Below, in pieces: positions 8,933 through 15,642 of a DNA stretch of 41,554 bases. Position numbers and translations under genes: made by a program. A model generated the notes under the pieces. It was not told the DNA's origin. It ran no database searches and saw only the letters and a list, made by a program, of their open reading frames with translations. This stretch comes from Betaproteobacteria bacterium (GTDB lineage Bacteria > Pseudomonadota > Gammaproteobacteria > Burkholderiales > Burkholderiaceae): NCBI GenBank assembly GCA_016867965.1, contig VGIH01000002.1, positions 1 to 41,554 of the forward strand, read 5' to 3'. Position 1 is the first letter of the stretch. Every line of letters starts with the position of its first letter.

Positions 8933-8959
8933 AAAGGGGGGGCGCAAGCCCCCTTTGTT
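8933..8959 (+). terminator. Intrinsic terminator after tctA
   Basis: A GC-rich hairpin: a G-run ending in C at 8943, a GCAA tetraloop (8944-8947), then G and a C-run (8948-8953), followed by TTTGTT. The A residues before the G-run can pair with the T residues, so the hairpin could also work on the other strand. Confidence 0.8.
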
Positions 8960-8978
8960 CATCTAGAGCACTTCTGGA

Positions 8979-8984
8979 TAAAAT
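8979..8984 (+). promoter_or_regulatory. Candidate -10 element placed for a leaderless mRNA
   Basis: TAAAAT stands exactly six bases before the ATG at 8991, with no Shine-Dalgarno sequence between. If it is the -10 box, transcription would begin at or next to the start codon. No convincing -35 box is seen. The same arrangement occurs before the Sel1 gene (12444) and trxB (25197). Confidence 0.35.
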
Positions 8985-8990
8985 ATTGTC

Positions 8991-9362
8991 ATGCGTTTTC
9001 CTCATCAAAAACTGATCCATTGGTTTTGTGCCATTGCCTTTTTTTGGAGTGTTTTTACCCCGTCTCTTGCACAAGCCTTTCTGCAATCGCCCAATGAAAA
9101 TTTCCTAACCATGGAACTCTGTGTAGTCGATGGTTCCAAGCAAACCATTAAATTGGATACTGAAGCGCCGGTTACTTTGTCAAATGACTGCCCCTATTGC
9201 TTAGCGCAGTCTCTAGCACCTCTTAGCCTTTTAACCAATCTTGAATTTGCAACCCCCTCAACACCCATATTGACCCCCAGTTTGTATTTGGAGTCCGCAA
9301 AAACTCTATTTGCATGGGTCAAGCTTCCCTCTCAGGGACCACCTCAGAATACTCGCACTTAA
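8991..9362 (+). CDS. DUF2946-like small exported protein
   Basis: A 123-residue protein with a signal-peptide-like start (basic, then hydrophobic to about residue 29). It carries a single cysteine in L-C-V-V-D-G and a C-P-Y-C motif near residue 57. This pattern resembles DUF2946 proteins, which sit in copper-related gene clusters. The two genes downstream, DsrE-like and PCu(A)C, support a copper or thiol role in the periplasm. The C-terminal third shows no recognisable feature. The family assignment is tentative. Confidence 0.6.
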   Translation: MRFPHQKLIHWFCAIAFFWSVFTPSLAQAFLQSPNENFLTMELCVVDGSKQTIKLDTEAPVTLSNDCPYCLAQSLAPLSLLTNLEFATPSTPILTPSLYLESAKTLFAWVKLPSQGPPQNTRT

Positions 9363-9418
9363 GTTCAATGGTGGGGCCTTGTTGCCCCTAATGCGAAGTT
9401 TTTCATGGGAGTCAAAGC

Positions 9419-9835
9419 ATGAAGATTCAATCCATGCGGTCATGGTTGGTTGTGGTGCTGGCAGCATTTAGTGTGTCAGCGTTTGCGGGTCCTAATGACC
9501 CACTATTTATTAGCCTAACCAGTGGGGAGCCTCATCGGGTCACGATGGCATTCAATTTCGGTAAGCATCACAACGAAAATGGACATCCCTTGAGTATTTT
9601 TCTAAGCGATCAAGGCGTCTTTGTTGGTGTTAAATCGGGTGCTGATAAGTACGCCGATCAACAAAAAATACTTCAAGAGATTATTGCCAAAGGGGGTACG
9701 GTCATTATGTGCCCCATGTGTTTAAAGCATTACGGATTAAGTCCAGGCGACCTATTGCCTGGTATCAAAATGGGCTCTCCTAAAGTAACAGGCGACGCAC
9801 TCTTTAAAGATGGCACTAAAACAATGACATGGTAA
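9419..9835 (+). CDS. DsrE-like periplasmic protein with C-P-M-C motif
   Basis: A 138-residue protein with an N-terminal signal peptide ending near A-F-A-G (residue 24). The mature part resembles the DsrE/DsrF-like fold and has a C-P-M-C-L-K-H-Y-G motif near residue 99, as in exported DsrE-family proteins. A GGAG sequence lies upstream of the ATG. It is placed between a DUF2946-like gene and a PCu(A)C copper chaperone, so thiol-linked copper handling in the periplasm is a reasonable inference. The molecular activity is not known. Confidence 0.7.
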   Translation: MKIQSMRSWLVVVLAAFSVSAFAGPNDPLFISLTSGEPHRVTMAFNFGKHHNENGHPLSIFLSDQGVFVGVKSGADKYADQQKILQEIIAKGGTVIMCPMCLKHYGLSPGDLLPGIKMGSPKVTGDALFKDGTKTMTW

Positions 9836-9855
9836 CGATTACAGAAAGGATCATT

Positions 9856-10347
9856 ATGAATACCAAATTTCTACACGCAATCACCGCAAGCGCTCTAATT
9901 GGCTTTTCTGGCTGGTCTCTTGCCCATAGCGATGCTAAGGGCTCGGACTATCGGATTGGGCAACTGAGGATTGAGAATCCCTATGCGCGAGCAACGGCCC
10001 CAGGTCAAAAAGCTGCAGGCGGGTTTATGAAGATTGAAAATAAAGGCGCCGCCGACCAATTAATTGCGGCAAGCTCCCCGGTGGCTGGCGAGATGCAGCT
10101 GCACACCATGGCGATGGACGGTAATGTCATGAAAATGCGTGAAGTCAAGGGGATTGACGTGCCGGCCAATGGCTCTGTAGACCTAAAACCTGGCGGCTTG
10201 CACCTCATGTTTATGGATATTAAGACGCCTTTAAAAGCAGGCGAAACCGTTCCGGTGAAGCTGAAATTTCAGAAATCGGGTGAGGTGGAAGTTAAATTAC
10301 AAGTGAGGGATATCTCCGGCGGTCATGGGGGCTCGATGAAGCACTGA
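9856..10347 (+). CDS. PCu(A)C periplasmic copper chaperone
   Basis: A protein of about 163 residues with a signal peptide ending near S-L-A-H. The copper-binding pattern of PCu(A)C proteins, H-x-M then M-x-M then H-x-M, is seen in Q-L-H-T-M-A-M, V-M-K-M and G-L-H-L-M-F-M. The His-rich C-terminus (G-G-H-G-G-S-M-K-H) may add metal affinity. Such proteins bind Cu(I) in the periplasm and deliver it to cytochrome oxidase. I chose the ATG at 9856, which has AAAGGA just upstream; an upstream ATG at 9829 overlaps the previous gene and breaks the signal peptide. Confidence 0.88.
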   Translation: MNTKFLHAITASALIGFSGWSLAHSDAKGSDYRIGQLRIENPYARATAPGQKAAGGFMKIENKGAADQLIAASSPVAGEMQLHTMAMDGNVMKMREVKGIDVPANGSVDLKPGGLHLMFMDIKTPLKAGETVPVKLKFQKSGEVEVKLQVRDISGGHGGSMKH

Positions 10348-10405
10348 TTTCCTTGACTAAGGGTTTTTCCCGTAATTACCGCTTTTGGTGGGCCCGATTG
10401 ATTTT

Positions 10406-10434
10406 TTGACTTCTAATTGTGATAAATTTATAGC
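10406..10434 (+). promoter_or_regulatory. Candidate sigma-70 promoter of the bactofilin operon
   Basis: TTGACT (10406-10411) and TATAGC (10429-10434) are separated by 17 bases, the preferred spacing. This predicts a start near 10441 and a leader of about 65 bases before the first bactofilin. It is a match by eye only. Confidence 0.5.
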
Positions 10435-10507
10435 TTATGGCAGATCTTTAGAGGGCTGCCTAATACTAAGTTTATAAGCAATTATTCACGCTATTTAAGG
10501 GTTTTTC

Positions 10508-10834
10508 ATGGTCGATGCAAATCAATCGGGTTGTCTATTTGTTGGTGAAGGGGTCATTTTGAAGGGAAATTTTGCTGTGCCCGATATTGCCTCGGTTTCC
10601 GGTGTTGTGGAAGGCGATTTGTCTGCCAAACAAGTGATTGTTGAAGCTTCTGGTTTGATTCGTGGCAAAGTGGTCGCAGAATCGGTTGATATCCGAGGAG
10701 AAGTTGCCGAGCAGTTAACTGCCTCCCGGTCGCTAATTATTCGCTCTAGCGGTAAAGTCGGCGGTTCTGTTCATTACGCTGAGATTGAGATCGAAAAGGG
10801 TGGATCTTTGCATGGCGATCTGCACCTTATTTAA
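10508..10834 (+). CDS. Bactofilin 1
   Basis: A 108-residue bactofilin: a cytoplasmic protein that polymerises through a right-handed beta-helix without a nucleotide. The repeated short beta-strand pattern with glycine turns (G-x-V-x-G-D/K) runs from about residue 10 to the end. It is the first of three bactofilin genes in a row, with 19 bases to the next. It is closest in sequence to the fourth bactofilin at 33617-33958; both begin with L-F-V-G-E-G-V and K-G-N-F, then V-P-D. Bactofilins usually anchor envelope enzymes or polar structures. Confidence 0.92.
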   Translation: MVDANQSGCLFVGEGVILKGNFAVPDIASVSGVVEGDLSAKQVIVEASGLIRGKVVAESVDIRGEVAEQLTASRSLIIRSSGKVGGSVHYAEIEIEKGGSLHGDLHLI

Positions 10835-10853
10835 CCTCCCATTAAGGTGATCT

Positions 10854-11300
10854 ATGTTTTCAAAGAAATCCAATGACATTCCAGAAAATTCCTCTGATGA
10901 GTCTCAAAATGCGTATTCAGAGCCAGTAACTGAAGTAGCAGGTGAGCCGGATCAAAGTTATGGCTATGAAAATAACGCCAACCGTGCAAATCCAATTAAG
11001 CCTTCCATTATTAGCGAAGGCTTTGAGTTTGTTGGAACCATTACATCCGAAGGCGTTTTAAATATCTCTGGTGTGATCAAAGGTAAAGTAACGGCCAAAT
11101 CCGTTTTGATTGATTCATCGGGCCTTGTAGAGGGCGAGCTCTTCTCCGATCAGGTAATGGTGAAGGGTAAGGTTTTGGGTGATATTAATTGCCAAGAGCT
11201 CAATATTGGCCCCCTTGCCGAGGTTGATGGCTCTGTGTCATACGACTCGGTCCATATCCAACGTGGCGGTAAGATCAAGGGTCACTTCATTAAGAAGTAA
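10854..11300 (+). CDS. Bactofilin 2, with acidic N-terminal tail
   Basis: A 148-residue bactofilin with a polar, acidic, probably disordered tail of about 50 residues before the beta-helix (from I-I-S-E-G-F-E-F onward). AAGGTGA precedes the ATG. The tail is absent from bactofilin 1 and may bind a partner or the membrane. It is the second gene of the tandem triplet, with 8 bases to the next gene. Different bactofilins from one operon often copolymerise, which fits here but is not shown by sequence. Confidence 0.9.
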   Translation: MFSKKSNDIPENSSDESQNAYSEPVTEVAGEPDQSYGYENNANRANPIKPSIISEGFEFVGTITSEGVLNISGVIKGKVTAKSVLIDSSGLVEGELFSDQVMVKGKVLGDINCQELNIGPLAEVDGSVSYDSVHIQRGGKIKGHFIKK

Positions 11301-11308
11301 TTGCAATT

Positions 11309-11752
11309 ATGTTTGGCAACAAATCCAAATCAATCAAAACCCTTGGCCAAACCATTGAGTCATTTCAGACCATGGTTGGCGAGGCCACTGAAATCCATGG
11401 GCGTCTGGTTGCCTCTGAGAGCTTGCGAATAGACGGTAAGATCATTGGCAATGTCGAAACCTCGCAAGACGGGGTTGTCAGTATTGCCGTTGGAAAAAAT
11501 GGTTTGGTACAAGGTGATATTTACGCCTATCGCGTCATTATTGCGGGGCGGGTCGAAGGCAATGTCTACTGTACGGAGCGCGTTGAACTTCACAATGGTT
11601 CAGTCGTGCATGGCGATGTGACCTACGGTCAGATTGGTATTGAGCCGGGCGCTCGCTTAAATGGCTTAATGATTTCAAGATCCAAGGACTTGGATACTCA
11701 GGATAGCAGCCAGGTATTTAAGAAAAACTGGGAAAAAATTACTTCTACCTAA
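11309..11752 (+). CDS. Bactofilin 3
   Basis: A 147-residue bactofilin with a short basic N-terminus (M-F-G-N-K-S-K-S), a core beta-helix from about residue 24 to 125, and a C-terminal tail of about 20 polar residues. The N-terminal pattern F-G-N-K resembles membrane-targeting starts of other bactofilins. It is the last gene of the triplet and ends 5 bases from the convergent Sel1-repeat gene. There is no obvious Shine-Dalgarno sequence, so translation may depend on the gene before it. Confidence 0.9.
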   Translation: MFGNKSKSIKTLGQTIESFQTMVGEATEIHGRLVASESLRIDGKIIGNVETSQDGVVSIAVGKNGLVQGDIYAYRVIIAGRVEGNVYCTERVELHNGSVVHGDVTYGQIGIEPGARLNGLMISRSKDLDTQDSSQVFKKNWEKITST

Positions 11753-11757
11753 GCCCT

Positions 11758-12444
11758 TTAGATGCAGCGGTAGAGTTTTCGTAGGTTTTCGATTTCACCA
11801 AACTTCACATTAGCGGCATCAAATTCGCGGTCAAAGCTCTCGTTTTTGTGGGCATGGGCAAAGATGGCAAGTACGCGTTTCGCTTGCTCATGCCCCATCA
11901 TTGCCGCCAAGCTTAAGTAATAGGCTGCTTTGGAATTGTCTTGAGGAATAAATTCACCCTTGCCGTAGAGTGAACCAATCGTGAAAGCTGACTGACGACT
12001 ACCCGACTCGGCACCCTTGCTGAGTAATTCAAGGCCTTTGAAAATATCCCGAGGAACCCCTTGCTCCATACCTAAACCGAGGGCATAAATATTGCCTAAG
12101 TTGCAATAGGCATCATGGACTTCTTCTTTGATGGCTTTCTCGTAGTACTCGACCGCTACTTTGTAGTTTTGTTTTACTTTACCCAAACCGCGTTCGTGCA
12201 TTAAACCCACGTTATAAAGGGCGTAGCCATTACCGCGGGACGAATGGGAGTTCTGAAACTCATAAAACTGTTCAATCTGTTCGGGGCCTAATTGACCATC
12301 GAAAGTCATCCGAGTCAACATGTAAAGTGCATTTTCATCCAGATCATTTTTGGCAAGATCAAAGAAGATATCAAAGGCAATATCGACCTTGCCTTTATCA
12401 AGATTTAGTTTGCCTAACTCGAATGCGCCTGCGTTATATCCCAT
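11758..12444 (-). CDS. Sel1/TPR-like repeat protein
   Basis: A 228-residue protein of Sel1-like helical repeats, with at least three clear ones: A-L-Y-N-V-G-L-M near residue 74, A-Y-C-N-L-G-N-I-Y-A-L-G-L-G near 112, and S-A-F-T-I-G-S-L-Y-G-K-G near 150. Sel1 repeats bind other proteins. There is no signal peptide, so it is likely cytoplasmic. Its N-terminal part resembles the short protein at 14910-15260 (both have Q-L, then P-[EQ]-Q-[IL]-E). It lies downstream of the PilZ and SAE genes but has its own -10-like element six bases before the ATG. Confidence 0.8.
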   Translation of the reverse strand: MGYNAGAFELGKLNLDKGKVDIAFDIFFDLAKNDLDENALYMLTRMTFDGQLGPEQIEQFYEFQNSHSSRGNGYALYNVGLMHERGLGKVKQNYKVAVEYYEKAIKEEVHDAYCNLGNIYALGLGMEQGVPRDIFKGLELLSKGAESGSRQSAFTIGSLYGKGEFIPQDNSKAAYYLSLAAMMGHEQAKRVLAIFAHAHKNESFDREFDAANVKFGEIENLRKLYRCI

Positions 12445-12450
12445 CCTAAA

Positions 12451-12456
12451 ATTATA
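12451..12456 (-). promoter_or_regulatory. Candidate -10 element placed for a leaderless mRNA
   Basis: On the minus strand a perfect TATAAT is followed by TTTAGG and then the ATG of the Sel1 gene. Transcription would start at the ATG itself. There is no evident -35 box at 17-18 bases. The layout is almost the same as for trxB (TATAAT, TTAGGG, ATG). Confidence 0.4.
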
Positions 12457-12476
12457 TAGGGTTAATCCTAGGCGCG

Positions 12477-12911
12477 TTATTTAGTCGATGCGCAAAATGT
12501 TTCAATAATATGAAAACCAACGGAATCAACGGGTAGGTCAATCCACGGCGGATCGCTCTCTGTCAGATCGATAAAACGACCCTTGCCCATGGGCTCGATG
12601 AAGCCTTGACTGTTGAGTTTTTGGGACTTTTTTTCTTGGCAATCAAACTGAATTAGCGTGATCGCCGAGCGATAGGGTTCGTCATTTGGCCCCACCCGTT
12701 GGGCAAGGTAGTCCTGCAAGACCCATACTTTTAGGAAGGGCCCAATTTTTTCAATGGATTTTTCTTGAATGTAAATCGTGCTGTTAGAAAGCTTGCCAAA
12801 TACCTTCCACGACTCGCTATTTGATTGCGCAAGTGCCGCCATTGAAAGGACCATTAGAAGGATAGCAAGTAATCTGTTAATCACCGGTTGCGAGGAAGAG
12901 AAAAATTTCAT
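12477..12911 (-). CDS. Surface-adhesin-E-like exported protein, copy A
   Basis: About 144 residues: a signal peptide ending near A-L-A-Q, then a small secreted domain of the surface-adhesin protein E type. Family marks seen are W-K-V-F near the start of the mature part, K-V-W-V-L-Q-D-Y, Y-R-S-A-I, F-D-C and a near-C-terminal cysteine. The two cysteines probably form a disulfide in the periplasm or on the surface. The ATG at 12911 gives a proper signal peptide; an ATG at 12935 would overlap the PilZ gene. It directly follows the PilZ gene, and the same two families are neighbours at 35050-36243. Confidence 0.72.
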   Translation of the reverse strand: MKFFSSSQPVINRLLAILLMVLSMAALAQSNSESWKVFGKLSNSTIYIQEKSIEKIGPFLKVWVLQDYLAQRVGPNDEPYRSAITLIQFDCQEKKSQKLNSQGFIEPMGKGRFIDLTESDPPWIDLPVDSVGFHIIETFCASTK

Positions 12912-12922
12912 AAAGACAGTGC

Positions 12923-13690
12923 CTAGGAGCACCATGAGACATTTTGGAACCAGAATTTGAGTCGGCGCTGTACACGAGCGGTATGAATTCCATTTCGAGT
13001 GCTTTCAAATTCAATGCGATTGCGAGGGGTGGGATCCAAAAGTTGACAGCCAACGCGTATCCGCGAAGATTCTTGGCTCAGACGTGTGTTACGAATAACA
13101 AGATCAAATGGCTCAGAGCGATTTTTTAGGCGTTCAAATGAGCAGCGTGTCCAGATTGTGCCAATTGCCATATCAGTGGCATCAGCACGCAAATCCAACT
13201 GGAGGCCATCCTCCGACATATCAACAATTTGCGCAATCATTTCCTTGCCTTGGGCAAAGTAAATCAATAATTTGAAATCCCGGTCAAAATTACCGGGTCC
13301 CGGTGTTCTAAAGCTTTTGCGTCGTTGAACAATTGCAATTTTTTGGGGAAGATCGCTGGTGTAGGACGAATCGGTCGCGAGGCGGATGTTGTTCAGGCTG
13401 AATTGCACTTTACCGCTATCCACATAAGTTACTAAGATGCGGGTGCCGATGATGGCGGGATGGGATCCGTCTGCCAAAGGCATCACCTTAAAGCGTAATC
13501 CAGTGGGCTCAACGCCTAGAACATTGATGCTAATTCCTTCCCGATCCGTAGCATTTTTGAATAATCCACAGATTCGGTCTTCCTCAAAAATGCGCTCTAG
13601 ATTTTTATAGGTAAACCGAGGGTCTACCCAGTAATTAGGGGCAATCTCTCCAAGTTCGGGGGGGTAAATACGAGCGCTCAATGGTGGCAA
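12923..13690 (-). CDS. YcgR-type PilZ protein, copy A (c-di-GMP receptor)
   Basis: A 255-residue cytoplasmic protein with an N-terminal YcgR-like beta domain (about 1-125) and a C-terminal PilZ domain. The cyclic-di-GMP-binding residues are intact: R-R-K-S-F-R near residue 128 and D-M-S-E-D-G near 164. YcgR proteins bind c-di-GMP and slow the flagellar motor, but no motor gene is in this window, so another partner is likely. The only start before an in-frame stop is TTG at 13690, or a second TTG three codons later; no good Shine-Dalgarno is seen. A paralogue lies at 35494-36243. Confidence 0.85.
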   Translation of the reverse strand: MPPLSARIYPPELGEIAPNYWVDPRFTYKNLERIFEEDRICGLFKNATDREGISINVLGVEPTGLRFKVMPLADGSHPAIIGTRILVTYVDSGKVQFSLNNIRLATDSSYTSDLPQKIAIVQRRKSFRTPGPGNFDRDFKLLIYFAQGKEMIAQIVDMSEDGLQLDLRADATDMAIGTIWTRCSFERLKNRSEPFDLVIRNTRLSQESSRIRVGCQLLDPTPRNRIEFESTRNGIHTARVQRRLKFWFQNVSWCS

Positions 13691-13770
13691 AAAATCTTAT
13701 TTTGCCTGATAAATCATTTGTATACTAAGTTTCAGAACATTAATTGAATTCATCTTTATCAATATTCATC

Positions 13771-13959
13771 ATGAATCATTTTCTTCCCGACGATCGATTG
13801 CGGCGATTTTTGATGTTTCTATTTATTGTGCTTGCCGTGATCGAACTTTCGCGAGCATCATTTATTTGGGGAGCGATTGATATCATTTTTGCAGCAAGTT
13901 TCTCTCCACGCGTTCAGGTCTGGGCTCAAACTCAGTGGGCGCGGATTTTCAAAAGGTAA
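13771..13959 (+). CDS. Small membrane protein of unknown function
   Basis: A protein of about 62 residues starting at ATG 13771, with one or two hydrophobic segments (about residues 12-30 and 32-44) and a basic C-terminus. An upstream TTG at 13744 would add nine residues. I do not recognise the family. It is divergent from the PilZ gene and heads a run of small genes on the plus strand. Confidence 0.6.
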   Translation: MNHFLPDDRLRRFLMFLFIVLAVIELSRASFIWGAIDIIFAASFSPRVQVWAQTQWARIFKR

Positions 13960-13984
13960 TGATGCAAATTGAATTGCACCATTT

Positions 13985-14167
13985 ATGAAAAAAGACTACG
14001 AAATCCTCATAGCAACCCAAGTGCGAGGTAAATGGTGGCGAGTTGATTATGTCAATAAAGAAGGCAGAATGGAGTTTGAAACCGTTGAGGCGCTCGATGC
14101 TCAAAAGGCCATTAACATAACGAGTAACATTTTGTATCGACGTTATCGTACTGGCGATAAAAAATAA
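13985..14167 (+). CDS. Small protein of unknown function (60 aa)
   Basis: A 60-residue, charged, soluble protein with no signal or membrane segment. The pattern suggests strands followed by a helix: W-W-R-V-D-Y-V, then M-E-F-E-T-V, then A-L-D-A-Q-K-A-I-N. The N-terminal half of the protein at 34248-34502 shows a weakly similar pattern (a V-x3-E stretch, F-x-T, then an Ala-rich helix), so the two may be distant relatives. Function unknown. Confidence 0.55.
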   Translation: MKKDYEILIATQVRGKWWRVDYVNKEGRMEFETVEALDAQKAINITSNILYRRYRTGDKK

Positions 14168-14280
14168 CATAATAAAAATCAATAAAATCAATTAATTATA
14201 AAATTACCAGGCTATTAGATACTTTTATTTGTCGTAATTTTGACCTAGAATCAATGTGTTCATCATGATTGGTATTGCAT

Positions 14281-14550
14281 ATGGCTGACACCCCGATAAA
14301 TTCCGTATTAGCCCCCTACGTTGGCAGCTCCAACTTGCGTAGCGGCGCGACCTTGGCTGAGCTTAAACTGGGCCTTCCAGAGACCCAGGGCGATTATCGC
14401 TACGTTCCAAAATCCAATGCCATTGAGGGTACTGAAAAAGCCAGTGGCGTCATTGTTGACATCAATCCTTTATCAACTTCTTTGCAAACCAGTGTGGTTT
14501 ATCCCAATGATCCGCGTTTGAAGATCTACAAGCAGATCGAGAACTCATAA
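14281..14550 (+). CDS. Small L-x-PYVGxS-motif protein, copy A
   Basis: An 89-residue soluble protein of unknown function starting at ATG 14281; a TTG at 14269 would add four residues. Its N-terminus reads M-A-D-T, then L-A-P-Y-V-G-S-S, then L-K-L-G-L-P. A 31-residue ORF at 34093-34188 has the same order of elements (M-D-T, L-I-H-P-Y-V-G-N-S, K-L-L-M-P), so the two blocks share this family. The rest is polar and rich in Ser, Thr and Pro, suggesting little fixed structure. A 14-base gap separates it from the next gene. Confidence 0.65.
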   Translation: MADTPINSVLAPYVGSSNLRSGATLAELKLGLPETQGDYRYVPKSNAIEGTEKASGVIVDINPLSTSLQTSVVYPNDPRLKIYKQIENS

Positions 14551-14563
14551 AGGGGCATGGATC

Positions 14564-14875
14564 ATGAGACAGCCACAGCGCAATGATATGTATGTAAATG
14601 GTGAGGGGATGAAGGTGGTTGTTAATAATGTTCTGGCACCCAATCCGGCCGGCGTACAAATTTTGGAGTATAAATTTATTGGCTCACCCGAACTCCACTT
14701 TATTCCCGTTGACGAATTTACAGGTCAGTTTGAGTTTGTAGAAACTTTTTCATCATTTGATATCTACATCGAAGAGCGCAACAAAATACTGCAATTAAAA
14801 GAAGAGGAAGAGGAGCGAGCCGCATTAGCTCGTAGGAAGGCCAAGGAAGAGGCAGCCAGTGCAATTAAGCGCTGA
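14564..14875 (+). CDS. Small protein with charged C-terminal helix, unknown function
   Basis: A 103-residue soluble protein. The first 65 residues look like a small beta-rich domain (V-V-V-N-N-V-L, I-L-E-Y-K-F-I, F-E-F-V-E-T-F). The last 35 are a strongly charged helix (E-E-E-E-E-R-A, then R-R-K-A-K-E-E-A), probably a coiled coil. GGGG lies upstream of the ATG. It follows the PYVGxS gene by 13 bases and is likely in the same operon. I do not recognise the family. Confidence 0.6.
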   Translation: MRQPQRNDMYVNGEGMKVVVNNVLAPNPAGVQILEYKFIGSPELHFIPVDEFTGQFEFVETFSSFDIYIEERNKILQLKEEEEERAALARRKAKEEAASAIKR

Positions 14876-14909
14876 GTTTGCGCGCATCGGTATTGGTATC
14901 TAGTCAGTT

Positions 14910-15260
14910 ATGGAAAATTCAGATTTTTATGAGGCCGAGCGCTATCTCAAGTTAGGCCTTTATCCACAAGCCTTTGAGGCGTTTATGGCATTGGAATCCG
15001 GCAGTTACGAATGCACATACTTGATGCCATGCAAGATGGCCCTCAACAATCAATTAAGTCCTCAGCAGCTCGAGCTTTTGTTTCATGACCTTGAGCGGGA
15101 ACTTAAGCAAAAGAATCCAAGGGCCATCTATAACTACGGATTGGTGTTAGACCACATGGGCAATCATGCAAAAGCGATTGAGTTATTGCAAATTGCGATG
15201 GATCTCGATATTCCAGAAGCCAGAGCGGCACTGAGCCGTATTCTGATTAAAGGGTCTTAA
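14910..15260 (+). CDS. Short TPR/Sel1-like protein
   Basis: A 116-residue helical-repeat protein. One repeat is clear near residue 70 (A-I-Y-N-Y-G-L-V-L-D-H-M-G then A-I-E-L-L). A region just before it, with Q-L-S-P-Q-Q-L-E, resembles Q-L-G-P-E-Q-I-E in the Sel1 protein at 11758-12444, so the two are probably paralogues of different length. There is no signal peptide. It closes the plus-strand run of small genes in block A and likely acts as a protein-binding partner. Confidence 0.65.
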   Translation: MENSDFYEAERYLKLGLYPQAFEAFMALESGSYECTYLMPCKMALNNQLSPQQLELLFHDLERELKQKNPRAIYNYGLVLDHMGNHAKAIELLQIAMDLDIPEARAALSRILIKGS

Positions 15261-15267
15261 GAAGCCC

Positions 15268-15639
15268 TTACTTTGTATTGAGGTTGTTGGATTTGCTTTT
15301 GACCGGAGCAGGTGTAGCAATATCGGCAAATTGATCTTTAATGACCGTCAGCTCTTCAATTTTTTGATTGACCTGTGCAACATTGGCTTCCAGTTTTTGT
15401 ACCTGTTCTTTGTAACTGGCCTCAATCGACTCTTTTTGTTGAATCGATATCGCTCCACCCATTGCCCGAGTGAGCTCGGGGTTCACATGAAAGGCAATCC
15501 GGTAGCCTAAAAAATGAACACCAAATCCAGTCAGGAACAAAAAAATACAGATAATCACGGTAAGCTTGATGAGACCCTTACCTGTAATACTGATTTTCTT
15601 GACTTGGGAGGTTGAGCCTCCGATCCAAATAAGCTGCAT
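15268..15639 (-). CDS. Membrane-anchored coiled-coil protein, like the N-terminus of M23 peptidases
   Basis: A 123-residue protein with one membrane segment (about residues 22-46) and a periplasmic coiled coil (about 67-108). The start M-Q-L-I-W, the K-I-S-I-T before the membrane segment, and P-E-L-T-R-A-M-G-G after it resemble, from memory, the N-terminus of Burkholderiales M23 peptidoglycan peptidases. The peptidase domain with its HxH motif is absent. Bactofilins often work with M23 peptidases, so a stub beside the bactofilin block is notable. It starts 3 bases after ilvD and shares its transcript. The M23 link is tentative. Confidence 0.6.
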   Translation of the reverse strand: MQLIWIGGSTSQVKKISITGKGLIKLTVIICIFLFLTGFGVHFLGYRIAFHVNPELTRAMGGAISIQQKESIEASYKEQVQKLEANVAQVNQKIEELTVIKDQFADIATPAPVKSKSNNLNTK

Positions 15640-15642
15640 GCC

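Noticed and set aside
10437-10451. TGGCAG-N5-TAGA upstream of bactofilin 1 as a sigma-54 promoter
   Set aside because: The -24 half is good but the -12 GC is missing; the sigma-70-like pair at 10406-10434 explains the region better.
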